Both the position numbers and the translations under genes were made by a program. The notes below the pieces were generated by a model that was not told where the DNA came from, searched no databases, and saw only the letters and a program-made list of their open reading frames with translations. From contig NZ_JAGYVZ010000001.1 in the NCBI RefSeq assembly GCF_018380615.1, forward strand, positions 217,723 to 281,722: a stretch of DNA of 64,000 nucleotides. Direction: 5' to 3'. This document shows positions 50,276-57,825 of this stretch, piece by piece. Every line of letters starts with the position of its first letter. Position 1 is the first letter of the stretch. Origin of the DNA: Flavobacterium psychroterrae (GTDB taxonomy: Bacteria > Bacteroidota > Bacteroidia > Flavobacteriales > Flavobacteriaceae).

Positions 50276-51106
50276 CTATAATTTATAAAAAGCATTTACA
50301 TTTTCAAACCAAATCTTATTTTGATCTTCAATCGAAAGCTGCGACATATAATCTTCTAAAGTTTTTACGACTTCTGAATAATTGGAGGCCACATTTAGAA
50401 CCGGCCAATCTGAGCCGAACATTAATTTATTGGTTGGAAAATTCTCAAAAATCACATCTAAATAAGGTTTTAAATCAGATGGTTTCCAGTTGTTCCAATT
50501 GGCTTCTGTGACCATTCCGGAGATTTTACAGCTTACATTTTCCTGTTTTGAAATTTCAGAAATCCCTTTTTTCCAGGATTCAATATCGCCTGATTTAATA
50601 TTGGGTTTTGCAATATGATCAATTACAAAATGCTGATTCGGAAAATGTTTTACTAAATCTATCGCCGCTGGTAACTGGCGATGAAAAATAAGAATATCAT
50701 AGGTATAGTCAAACTGATTTAAAGCTGAAATTCCGTTACGAAAATCTTCTCTAAACATAAAATCATCGGCTTCGCCCTGAACAACATGACGAAAACCTTT
50801 TATTGTTTTATGAGAAGAAAAATGTTCTAATCGTTCTGTAATATTTTTATTTCGGAGATCAATCCAGCCTACAATTCCTTTTATAAAATTATTTTTTGAA
50901 GCTAAATCTATAAGAAAGTTAGTCTCTTCTTCAGACTGACTTGCCTGAACCGCCACGCAACCTGAAAACTGATTCTGTTGAAGTAATGGAAAAAGATCTT
51001 CCGGCAAAAAATCCTTTTGAATCTTTTGCATAGAATCATCAATCCAACTGTCTCTAACAGGATCAAATTTCCAAAAATGCTGATGTGAATCAATACGCGT
51101 ACTCAT
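50276..51106 (-). CDS. Amidohydrolase-family L-fuconolactonase
   Basis: 276 residues, cytoplasmic. The amidohydrolase entry RIDSHQHFWKFDP (H8, H10) is followed by GCVAVQASQSEEETNFLIDLA, GFRHVVQGE, FVIDHIAKP and LMFGSDWPV with the conserved Asp. This is the COG3618 sugar-lactone hydrolase pattern, which includes L-fucono-1,5-lactonase. In the fucose pathway it opens the lactone made by fucose dehydrogenase to L-fuconate. It is the last gene of the minus-strand fucose unit, 3 bp after the SDR gene, which supports sequential steps. Confidence 0.85.
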   Translation of the reverse strand: MSTRIDSHQHFWKFDPVRDSWIDDSMQKIQKDFLPEDLFPLLQQNQFSGCVAVQASQSEEETNFLIDLASKNNFIKGIVGWIDLRNKNITERLEHFSSHKTIKGFRHVVQGEADDFMFREDFRNGISALNQFDYTYDILIFHRQLPAAIDLVKHFPNQHFVIDHIAKPNIKSGDIESWKKGISEISKQENVSCKISGMVTEANWNNWKPSDLKPYLDVIFENFPTNKLMFGSDWPVLNVASNYSEVVKTLEDYMSQLSIEDQNKIWFENVNAFYKL

Positions 51107-51109
51107 GTT

Positions 51110-51907
51110 TTAATTTACATCGCTAATCAAAGCACGGTCCAGATGCACATAACCGCCATCAACAAAAACAAATTGTCCTGTGGTATGCGATGAACGATCT
51201 GAAATGATGAAAAGTGCTGTATCTGCAATTTCTTCTGTTTTTGTCATTCTGCTTTCAAACGGAATACTTTTATTGATTTTTTTTAAAACTGTTTCACCAT
51301 CCGGAAGTGTTTTTAACCAATCGTCGTAAGCAGGTGTAAAACTTTCGGCAATAATAATGGCATTGGAGCGAATCCCAAACTGAATCAGATCAACCGCCCA
51401 TTCTCTGGTTAAACCTAAAACTCCGCCCTTCGCAGCAGCGTAACCTGACGTTCCGCCTTGTCCTGTTAAAGCGACTTTTGAACCAATATTTAAGATATTT
51501 CCTTTTGATTCTTTTAAGTACGGAAGTGTGTATTTTACCACTAAAAAGTAACTTACAACATTCAGTTTTAACGAATCCATAAATTGCTCATAAGTAGCGT
51601 CTAAACCCGCGCCGTCATTAACACCAACGTTATTAATTACGGCATCTATTTTACCATATTTTTCAACTATTTTTTTAACGGCATTTTCAATTTCAACAGG
51701 ATCAGTAACATCTGTCTGAACAAATAATGCATCAATTCCTCGTTTTTGAAGCTTTTCAGCATAATCAAATCCTCTACTGTTTCTGTCAATCAAAACCGGA
51801 ATTCCGCCTTCATCTGCAATTCTGTTAATTATCGTTTCTCCAATACTTCCCTGCTTTCCTGCAGAACCTGAAACAACAATAATTTTATTTTTTAAATTTA
51901 AATCCAT
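51110..51907 (-). CDS. SDR-family dehydrogenase, probable L-fucose dehydrogenase
   Basis: 265 residues, classical SDR: nucleotide motif VSGSAGKQGSIG (13-24), NNVGVNDGAG, NIGSKVALTG with the catalytic Ser, and YAAAKGG with Tyr/Lys. The C-terminal FVDGGYVHLDRAL is a pattern I associate with L-fucose dehydrogenases of this pathway. It would oxidise L-fucose to L-fucono-1,5-lactone with NAD(P). It is coupled to the lactonase (3-bp gap). Upstream is a 124-bp gap with a perfect 42-bp palindrome, so the pair may have its own promoter or an attenuated link to the genes above. Confidence 0.8.
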   Translation of the reverse strand: MDLNLKNKIIVVSGSAGKQGSIGETIINRIADEGGIPVLIDRNSRGFDYAEKLQKRGIDALFVQTDVTDPVEIENAVKKIVEKYGKIDAVINNVGVNDGAGLDATYEQFMDSLKLNVVSYFLVVKYTLPYLKESKGNILNIGSKVALTGQGGTSGYAAAKGGVLGLTREWAVDLIQFGIRSNAIIIAESFTPAYDDWLKTLPDGETVLKKINKSIPFESRMTKTEEIADTALFIISDRSSHTTGQFVFVDGGYVHLDRALISDVN

Positions 51908-51946
51908 TTTTTTGTGGTTATTAGAGGTTATCAGTAGTTATAAATT

Positions 51947-51988
51947 TTAAACACATAGTCCCGATAGCTATCGGGACTATGTGTTTAA
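51947..51988. repeat. Perfect 42-bp palindrome
   Basis: Every base from 51947 to 51988 pairs with its mirror position; the GC core is CCCGATAGCTATCGGG. There is no loop, and no clear T-run follows. The core type recurs in Flavobacterium intergenic regions as far as I recall. It lies between the Zn-dehydrogenase stop and the SDR start and could form a cruciform or an RNA hairpin that limits read-through. Confidence 0.9.
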
Positions 51989-52031
51989 TTGAACTTTTTA
52001 TTAGTTACAACCAACAGGTTTAAACTTTATC

Positions 52032-53051
52032 TTAATCTATCTCAATTAAGGCTTTGATCACATTATTTTTCGGATCAATTAATTTTCCAAAATCATTGAT
52101 CATATCGTCAAAACTTGTTCTGTGGGTAATGTATTTTTTAGGATCTATTTTTCCGTTTTTGAGACATTCCATTACATATTCAAAATCTTGAATAGTAGCG
52201 TTTCTGCTGCTCATTAAAGTCGATTCTCTTTTATGGAAATCAGGATGACTGAACGCTAATTCGCCTTTTTGAAGTCCGACTAAGACAAATCTTCCGCCAT
52301 GCGAAATATAATGGAAAGCATCGTTCATCACATTTCTATTTCCTGTCGCATCAATTACCACATTTGCCATGTCGCCATTGGTGATTTCAGACAGTTTTTC
52401 GGCTACATTTTCGTTTAGCGGATTTATAGTTTCATCAGCATTTAATTCGTTTTTACAAAAATTTAATCGGTATTCGTTGATATCCATCACGATAACTTTT
52501 GCTCCGGCAATTTTGGCAAACTGAATCAATCCGATACCTATTGGACCTGCTCCCATTACTAAAACGGTATCATTTGGACCAACATTAGCTCTTCTGACTC
52601 CATGTGCAGCAATTGCTAATGGTTCAATCAAAGCCAACTGATCATAATCTAATCCCTGACCGTGCAGTAAATATTGCTCCGGAATCGTTACATATTCAGC
52701 CATTCCGCCATCAATATGCACTCCGAAAACTTTGATATTTACACAACAATTGGTTAAACCGTTTCGGCAAGCCACGCATTTTCCGCAATTGAAATACGGG
52801 ATAAAAGTTACTTTATCACCTGGTTCAAAACCTTTTGCATTTCCTTTGATGTATTCTGCCGCAAGTTCGTGACCTAAAATTCTTGGATATTCAAAATAAG
52901 GCTGCGTTCCTCCAAAAGCGTGAATATCAGTTCCGCAAATTCCTATTCTTTTTATTTTTAATAATACTTCGCCATCTTTTGGTTCCGGTATTTCTTTTTC
53001 TTTTAACTTGAATTCCTGTGGTTTTTCACATACAATAAATTTCATCTTCAA
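52032..53051 (-). CDS. Zinc-dependent medium-chain alcohol dehydrogenase
   Basis: 339 residues, MDR family. The catalytic zinc site is GICGTDIHAFGG (C39) and GHE (H61, E62); the structural zinc Cys set is C89, C92, C95 and C103; the NAD site is VMGAGPIGIGLIQ. Length and motifs match sugar or polyol dehydrogenases such as L-galactonate or sorbitol dehydrogenase. In the fucose cluster it could oxidise L-fucose, a deoxy-fuconate or the by-product lactaldehyde; sequence alone does not choose. It lies 11 bp after the FAH gene, clearly in the same operon. Confidence 0.85.
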   Translation of the reverse strand: MKMKFIVCEKPQEFKLKEKEIPEPKDGEVLLKIKRIGICGTDIHAFGGTQPYFEYPRILGHELAAEYIKGNAKGFEPGDKVTFIPYFNCGKCVACRNGLTNCCVNIKVFGVHIDGGMAEYVTIPEQYLLHGQGLDYDQLALIEPLAIAAHGVRRANVGPNDTVLVMGAGPIGIGLIQFAKIAGAKVIVMDINEYRLNFCKNELNADETINPLNENVAEKLSEITNGDMANVVIDATGNRNVMNDAFHYISHGGRFVLVGLQKGELAFSHPDFHKRESTLMSSRNATIQDFEYVMECLKNGKIDPKKYITHRTSFDDMINDFGKLIDPKNNVIKALIEID

Positions 53052-53062
53052 TTTTTCTTTGA

Positions 53063-53917
53063 TTATTTAGAGTATGCCACCGCAGTTTGTTTACTGGTTC
53101 CCAAACCTTCAATTCCTAATTCTACAACATCTCCGGCTTTTAGGTAAATTGGCTCCGGTTTAATCCCTAAACCAACTCCAGGAGGCGTTCCTGTACTAAT
53201 AATATCGCCAGGCAACAAGGTCATAAACTGGCTTAAATAATGTAATAAATACGGGATTTTAAAAACGAGATTCAACGTATTACTGTCCTGATATTTTTTA
53301 CCGTTTACACTTAACCACATTGATAAATTATCAACATCTTTTACTTCATCTTTTGTTGCTAAAAATGGTCCAAGAGGCGCAAATGTGTCACAGCCTTTTC
53401 CTTTTGCCCATTGTCCGCCGCGTTCGATTTGGAATTCTCTTTCGCTATAATCGTTTAATAAAGCGTATCCCGCAACATAATCTAAAGCTTCGGCTTCTTC
53501 AACATAACTTGCTTTTTTACCCACAATAAATGCAAGCTCTACTTCCCAGTCTGTTTTTACACTATTTTTTGGGATAATCACATCATCATCAGGACCACAT
53601 AAGGAAGTCGTAGATTTAAAAAAGATGATGGGTTCTGTGGGAATAGGCGCGCCGGTTTCCTTACAGTGATCAACATAATTTAATCCAATACAAATTATTT
53701 TCGAAGGTCTCGCCACCGGAGATCCTAAACGTACATTCGCATCCACTTCCGGTAAATTGGGATTGCTGTCTAATGCTTTTTGTAATTTTTCTAAACCGTT
53801 TTCTTCAAAAAAACTTTCGTTATAATCTGAAACAATTCCCGAAACATCATATCTTTTTTCACCTATTAAAACTCCTGGTTTTTCTTTTCCAATTTCTCCA
53901 AAACGTATTAATTTCAT
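53063..53917 (-). CDS. Fumarylacetoacetate hydrolase-family enzyme, probable 2,4-diketo-3-deoxy-L-fuconate hydrolase
   Basis: 284 residues; FAH fold with IICIGLNYVDHCKETG, metal-site region TDWEVELAFIVGKKA, GYALLNDYSEREFQ, GKGCDTFAPLGP and the end motif GDIISTGTPPGVGLG. In the non-phosphorylating fucose route this family splits 2,4-diketo-3-deoxy-L-fuconate to pyruvate and L-lactate. The neighbours (two SDRs, lactonase, fucP) support that assignment over other FAH roles such as homoprotocatechuate degradation. It lies 210 bp after the upstream SDR across a repeat hairpin. Confidence 0.82.
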   Translation of the reverse strand: MKLIRFGEIGKEKPGVLIGEKRYDVSGIVSDYNESFFEENGLEKLQKALDSNPNLPEVDANVRLGSPVARPSKIICIGLNYVDHCKETGAPIPTEPIIFFKSTTSLCGPDDDVIIPKNSVKTDWEVELAFIVGKKASYVEEAEALDYVAGYALLNDYSEREFQIERGGQWAKGKGCDTFAPLGPFLATKDEVKDVDNLSMWLSVNGKKYQDSNTLNLVFKIPYLLHYLSQFMTLLPGDIISTGTPPGVGLGIKPEPIYLKAGDVVELGIEGLGTSKQTAVAYSK

Positions 53918-53929
53918 ATCTTTTAAAGT

Positions 53930-54125
53930 TGCAAAGTTGATAAGGTTCTGAGATACTAAGTTTTTTTAGTTACTTAAACCTTACTACTTAATTAATTATT
54001 TATTTATTTTTAAGGATCTAAGTTGCTAAGGTTCTGAGGTTCTAAGTTTTTTTAGAATTAAAACCTGTTAGGTCTACGAGTCGCTAAATCTAGCAACTTA
54101 GAATCTCAGAACCTTAGAACCTTTT
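53930..54125. repeat. Inverted repeat of 'aggttctgag / ctcagaacct' type
   Basis: CTAAGTTGCTAAGGTTCTGAG (about 54018-54038) faces TCTCAGAACCTTAGAACC (about 54104-54121), with GTTCTAAG units also at 53943-53960. It is a long hairpin-capable repeat filling the SDR-FAH gap. Confidence 0.8.
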
Positions 54126-54127
54126 TT

Positions 54128-54892
54128 CTAGTTATTTAATTTAATAAATCCTCCGTCGATTGGGTAATCGCTTCCGGTGATAAAACCTGCTTCGTCACTG
54201 CATAAATACAGGGCAAGTGATGCGATTTCATCCGGTTTTCCCATTCTGCCGATGGGTTGTGATTGTGATAATTTTTCGAACATTTCATCTTCTTTTCCTG
54301 CGTAATTTTTCGAAATAAAACCATCAACAAAAGGCGTATGAACACGTGCTGGCGAAATCGAATTACATCGAATATTTTCCTTGATATAATCTTTTGCAAC
54401 AGATAATGTCATTGCCATAACCGCCCCTTTTGCGGTTGAATAGGCAAATCTATCCGGGATTCCAACCCACGCCGCAATTGATGCCATATTTACAATCACA
54501 CCTCCATTTGAAAGTCTGAATTGCGGAATTGCTGCAAACAAACAGTTGTAAACTCCTTTTACGTTAACCTCCATAACACGATCAAAATCAGCTTCTGGCG
54601 TTGTGTCGACTTTACCAACATGGGCAATTCCGGCATTATTAATCAGGATATGAATATTTCCAATGGCTTCAAATGTTGCCACAACTTCTTTTTGATTCGC
54701 CACGTTACAGGAATGCGAAAATACTTTTCCACCAGATTTCCTGATATCCTCAACAGCTTCCTGAGCGCTTTCAATCGTCAAGTCTATAATATGAACTTCT
54801 GCTCCTTGTTTCGCGAATAGCGTTGCAATGGCTCTTCCTATTCCGCTGCTGCCGCCGGTTACTATTGCTTTTTTATTTTGTAATGAAAACAT
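54128..54892 (-). CDS. SDR-family dehydrogenase, probable 2-keto-3-deoxy-L-fuconate dehydrogenase
   Basis: 254 residues, classical SDR: TGGSSGIGRAIA (8-19), NNAGIAHVG, catalytic Ser in NMASIAAW, YSTAKG and the substrate-loop motif SPARVHTPFVDGF, which I associate with KDF dehydrogenases. It would oxidise 2-keto-3-deoxy-L-fuconate at C4 with NAD, supplying the FAH-family hydrolase encoded next. It is the first gene of the minus-strand fucose unit and divergent from fucP; the 517-bp spacer holds both promoters. Confidence 0.82.
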   Translation of the reverse strand: MFSLQNKKAIVTGGSSGIGRAIATLFAKQGAEVHIIDLTIESAQEAVEDIRKSGGKVFSHSCNVANQKEVVATFEAIGNIHILINNAGIAHVGKVDTTPEADFDRVMEVNVKGVYNCLFAAIPQFRLSNGGVIVNMASIAAWVGIPDRFAYSTAKGAVMAMTLSVAKDYIKENIRCNSISPARVHTPFVDGFISKNYAGKEDEMFEKLSQSQPIGRMGKPDEIASLALYLCSDEAGFITGSDYPIDGGFIKLNN

Positions 54893-55124
54893 TTTTATAA
54901 TTATTTAGCTTTAATATATTGTTATAACGTGGTAAATTAATAAATGTAAAAACCACAATTACAAATATAATTTTTAATCTCAATATTCTGAGAAATATTT
55001 TTATTAATTCCTCTAAAACTAATCATAGTTTAAAATATTATAACATTTTTTATATCCTTTGTAAAAAAACTAAACACTAATTCGATATACTGCAAATTTT
55101 AACTATTAATAAATGCTACATTTC
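54893..55124. other. AT-rich part of the divergent SDR / fucP regulatory region
   Basis: On the minus strand TATATTTG (about 54963-54970) matches the -7 consensus, but no -33 box sits at the normal distance. GTGGT and ACCAC flank an 18-bp AT-rich interval (54930-54955), a possible regulator site. The CAGGA-N4-ACAGG operator is absent here, so the fucose genes seem to be controlled separately. Confidence 0.45.
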
Positions 55125-55154
55125 TTGTTCAATTCAATCTTATTTCTACTTTTG
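55125..55154 (+). promoter_or_regulatory. Promoter of fucP
   Basis: TTG (55125-55127), a 19-bp spacer and TACTTTTG (55147-55154) form an exact Bacteroidota housekeeping promoter. It would give a leader of roughly 245 nt. Confidence 0.8.
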
Positions 55155-55189
55155 TAATTGTGTATTTTACATTTATCTTTTTTTTAAGT

Positions 55190-55401
55190 GGCAAAGGTTC
55201 AAAGTAGCAAAGCGACAAAGATTCAAAGCGACAAACGTTTGATACTTTTTCCTAAATTCTATTAAGCTCTAGAAAAAACCTTTGAACCTACGCGCCTTTG
55301 AAACTCTAAAAAAACCTTTGAACCTATGCACCTTTGAACCTTTGAACCTCTAAAAAGAACCTTTGTACCTCTAAAAACAAACCTTTGAACCTCTAAAAAC
55401 T
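55190..55401. repeat. Dispersed 'cctttgaacctctaaaaa' repeats with inverted copy in the fucP leader
   Basis: CCTTTGAACCT occurs several times (55279-55400) in the sense direction, and GGCAAAGGTTCAAAGTAGC (from 55190) is the opposite orientation. The fucP mRNA leader can therefore fold into a long imperfect hairpin just before the start codon. Confidence 0.85.
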
Positions 55402-55409
55402 ATCTACTA

Positions 55410-56711
55410 ATGCAACCAACCAGCCAAACAGTCGACCAACACGAAATTGTTACAGAAAAAGGATCGTCAAAAAAATACCTTTTACCATTTATACTCGTTA
55501 CCAGCTTATTTTTTCTTTGGGGAATGGCGCACAATCTGGATTCTATTTTGATTCCGCACTTAAAAAAGGCTTGCGAATTGAACAATCGTCAATCGACTTT
55601 GATTGATACGGCAGTATTTTTCGCCTACTTTATAATGGCAATTCCGTCTGGAATGCTGATAAAAAGATTTGGCTATAAAAACAGTATTATTACCGGATTG
55701 TTAGTTTTTGCAGCGGGTGCATTTCTATTCGTTCCTGCGGCAAATACCAGAACTTACGAGCTATTCTTGTTTGCTTTATTTGTAATTGGCTGTGGATTAA
55801 CGATTTTGGAAACCAGTGCAAATCCGTATGCTACGATTTTAGGACCTCCGGAATCCTCTTCAAAACGATTGAATTTAGCGTCATCTTTTAATGGTTTGGC
55901 GGCAATGGTCGCTCCTATTGTAGGTTCTTTATTTATACTTTCGGGAACAAATCACACGCCGGAACAAATGGAAGCAATGCCTGACGCTGCAAGAGCGGCA
56001 TATTTATTAGAAGAAGCTTCATCAGTAAAATTGCCTTATATTATTTTAGGAAGTGTATTAGTTTTAGTAGCCATTTTATTTTATTTCATGCATTTGCCTT
56101 CAATGAAAACGCAACATGAAGAGGTTGAAGAAAAACCGGGCTTTTTCTCTGTTTTAAAATTCTCGCATTTAAGCTGGGCGGTTGCAGCGCAGTTTTTCTA
56201 TGTAGGCGCGCAAGTTTGTATCACAAGTTTTTTTATTAGAATTGCACAGCAAGGCGCTGGGTTAGACGAGAAAACTGCAGGATATTATCTTGGTATTTAC
56301 GGTTTTCTGTTTATGGCGGGACGTTTTATTGGGACTTTCTTTTTGAAATTTATCAAAGATTATGTTTTGCTTTCTATCTATTGTGTTTGCAGTATTTTAT
56401 TGTGTCTGGTCGCTATTTACGGAACTGGAGTTTATGTGATTTACGCACTTGGCGGAATCGGATTTTTTATGTCAATTATGTTTCCTACGATTTTTTCGTT
56501 AGGATTAGTGGGTTTAAAATCGAATACTGAAACAGGTTCTTCGTGGTTGGTAATGGCAATAGTTGGCGGTGCAATTCTTCCATACGGAATGGGAACTTTG
56601 ATCGATATGAACCACGATGACATTCAATCCGGATATATTATTCCTTTGTTGTGTTTTGTTATTATTCTTTATTTTGGCATTTTTGGACACAAAGTAAAAG
56701 TTGTAAAATAA
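55410..56711 (+). CDS. fucP: L-fucose:proton symporter FucP (MFS)
   Basis: 433 residues, 12 predicted membrane segments, with a short soluble N-terminus. FLWGMAHNLDSILIPHLKKACELNNRQSTLIDTAVFFAYF is the FucP-type first loop (Asp in HNLDSIL at the place of the E. coli proton-coupling Asp46). GCGLTILETSANPYATILGP carries the conserved Glu of TM4. It imports L-fucose (or L-galactose/arabinose in relatives) across the inner membrane. Divergent from the fucose catabolic operon and next to a mutarotase-bearing fucosidase gene cluster, the fucose assignment is strong. A terminator follows at 56732. Confidence 0.92.
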   Translation: MQPTSQTVDQHEIVTEKGSSKKYLLPFILVTSLFFLWGMAHNLDSILIPHLKKACELNNRQSTLIDTAVFFAYFIMAIPSGMLIKRFGYKNSIITGLLVFAAGAFLFVPAANTRTYELFLFALFVIGCGLTILETSANPYATILGPPESSSKRLNLASSFNGLAAMVAPIVGSLFILSGTNHTPEQMEAMPDAARAAYLLEEASSVKLPYIILGSVLVLVAILFYFMHLPSMKTQHEEVEEKPGFFSVLKFSHLSWAVAAQFFYVGAQVCITSFFIRIAQQGAGLDEKTAGYYLGIYGFLFMAGRFIGTFFLKFIKDYVLLSIYCVCSILLCLVAIYGTGVYVIYALGGIGFFMSIMFPTIFSLGLVGLKSNTETGSSWLVMAIVGGAILPYGMGTLIDMNHDDIQSGYIIPLLCFVIILYFGIFGHKVKVVK

Positions 56712-56731
56712 AATTTATTTTTCCAAAAAAT

Positions 56732-56774
56732 AAAAAGGTTTGAATCCGATAATTTTCGATTCAAACCTTTTTTT
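56732..56774 (+). terminator. Intrinsic terminator of fucP
   Basis: AAAAAGGTTTGAATC (56732-56746) pairs with GATTCAAACCTTTTT (56758-56772) followed by more T residues. Confidence 0.9.
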
Positions 56775-56947
56775 ATAGCGTCTACAAAATATAACTGCTA
56801 AAAGATTATTTTTGATACTTTATCGGAGATTAATATCAATAAATATAGTTATCAATAAATTTGCCGCATAGAATCTAATCTTTCCTCTATAATCTATCTT
56901 CTTTCTTCTTTCCTCTTTCTTCTAAAAATCTAAAAATCTAAAAATCA

Positions 56948-57673
56948 CTAAAACTCCAGCACCGGCTTCTTCATATCATGATACAAAAGTATTTTCCAAT
57001 GTGCTTGTGTCGCTTCCTGTTCCCACTTTTTACGTGATTCCATCGCACATTTGCCGTCATAATCTGTTTTGTAGGCGACATGAAGTTTTAAATATGCTTC
57101 TTGTGGTAAATCATCGGCACCATAAAAAGTAATTTCCTCATTTTCCTTAATCCAGAAAACCTGATGAAAAGGCGTGTGACCGGCAGAAACTTCATATGAA
57201 ATCTCATTTGTTATTTCACCTTTATCATTGTCGAGCATTTCAATATTTGGTAATAATTTGAATTGGTTCAGAATATCAAAATCATATGACGGACTTTGTT
57301 TTTGTTCCAATGCAAAATCCAATTCTCTGCTTTGCATATAAATCGTGGCATTTGGGAAACTTTGTACAAATTCATCTTTCTCATTAAAATAACCAATACC
57401 GCCAATATGATCTTTATGAAAATGAGAAACCAAAACTTTAGTAATTTGTTCCGGTAAAATAGTATGACTTTTTAGTAAATTCTGAATTAAAGGAACTTCA
57501 TTTTTATCTGACCTCAAGCCCAAATCTAATAGTATATAATCATTTTGAGTAATTATCAAAAAAGGCTGAATTGCCATTTTAAGCCCCGAAGCTTGCGGAA
57601 ATTCATCCATGAGTTTAAATTCCTTCTCGTTGCTCACAAAGTAATTTCCTTCTTGTAGTGGTATTATTTTCAT
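56948..57673 (-). CDS. Metallo-beta-lactamase-fold hydrolase
   Basis: 241 residues without a signal peptide. The metal motif HFHKDH (H84, H86, D88, H89) in LVSHFHKDHIGGIG is intact, with a further Asp in FYGADDLPQEAY and VSAGHTPFHQVF providing the next His. This resembles the lactonase-like (AHL lactonase/AttM) branch of MBL proteins. The substrate is unknown; hydrolysis of a sugar lactone would fit the neighbouring fucose genes, but the gene is monocistronic and on the opposite strand to fucP, facing its terminator. Confidence 0.8.
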   Translation of the reverse strand: MKIIPLQEGNYFVSNEKEFKLMDEFPQASGLKMAIQPFLIITQNDYILLDLGLRSDKNEVPLIQNLLKSHTILPEQITKVLVSHFHKDHIGGIGYFNEKDEFVQSFPNATIYMQSRELDFALEQKQSPSYDFDILNQFKLLPNIEMLDNDKGEITNEISYEVSAGHTPFHQVFWIKENEEITFYGADDLPQEAYLKLHVAYKTDYDGKCAMESRKKWEQEATQAHWKILLYHDMKKPVLEF

Positions 57674-57750
57674 TTTACTTGAGTCATTATTTCATACAAA
57701 GGTCTAAAGAATTTCTATATTTCTAATGGTATTGGGAAATTATAAGCAAT

Positions 57751-57787
57751 AAAAAAACCAACTGAAAAATATGCTTCAGTTGGCCTT
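57751..57787 (-). terminator. Intrinsic terminator of the GH3 gene
   Basis: CCAACTGAA (57758-57766) pairs with TTCAGTTGG (57775-57783). The seven A residues before it give the U-tract in the minus direction. Confidence 0.9.
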
Positions 57788-57825
57788 TTCACTAACAATA
57801 ATTAATCAACATTATTACAAAATAC

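Noticed and set aside
54128..54399. Second minus-strand frame inside the SDR gene
   Set aside because: It is an alternative frame of the SDR, which has all family motifs in the annotated frame.
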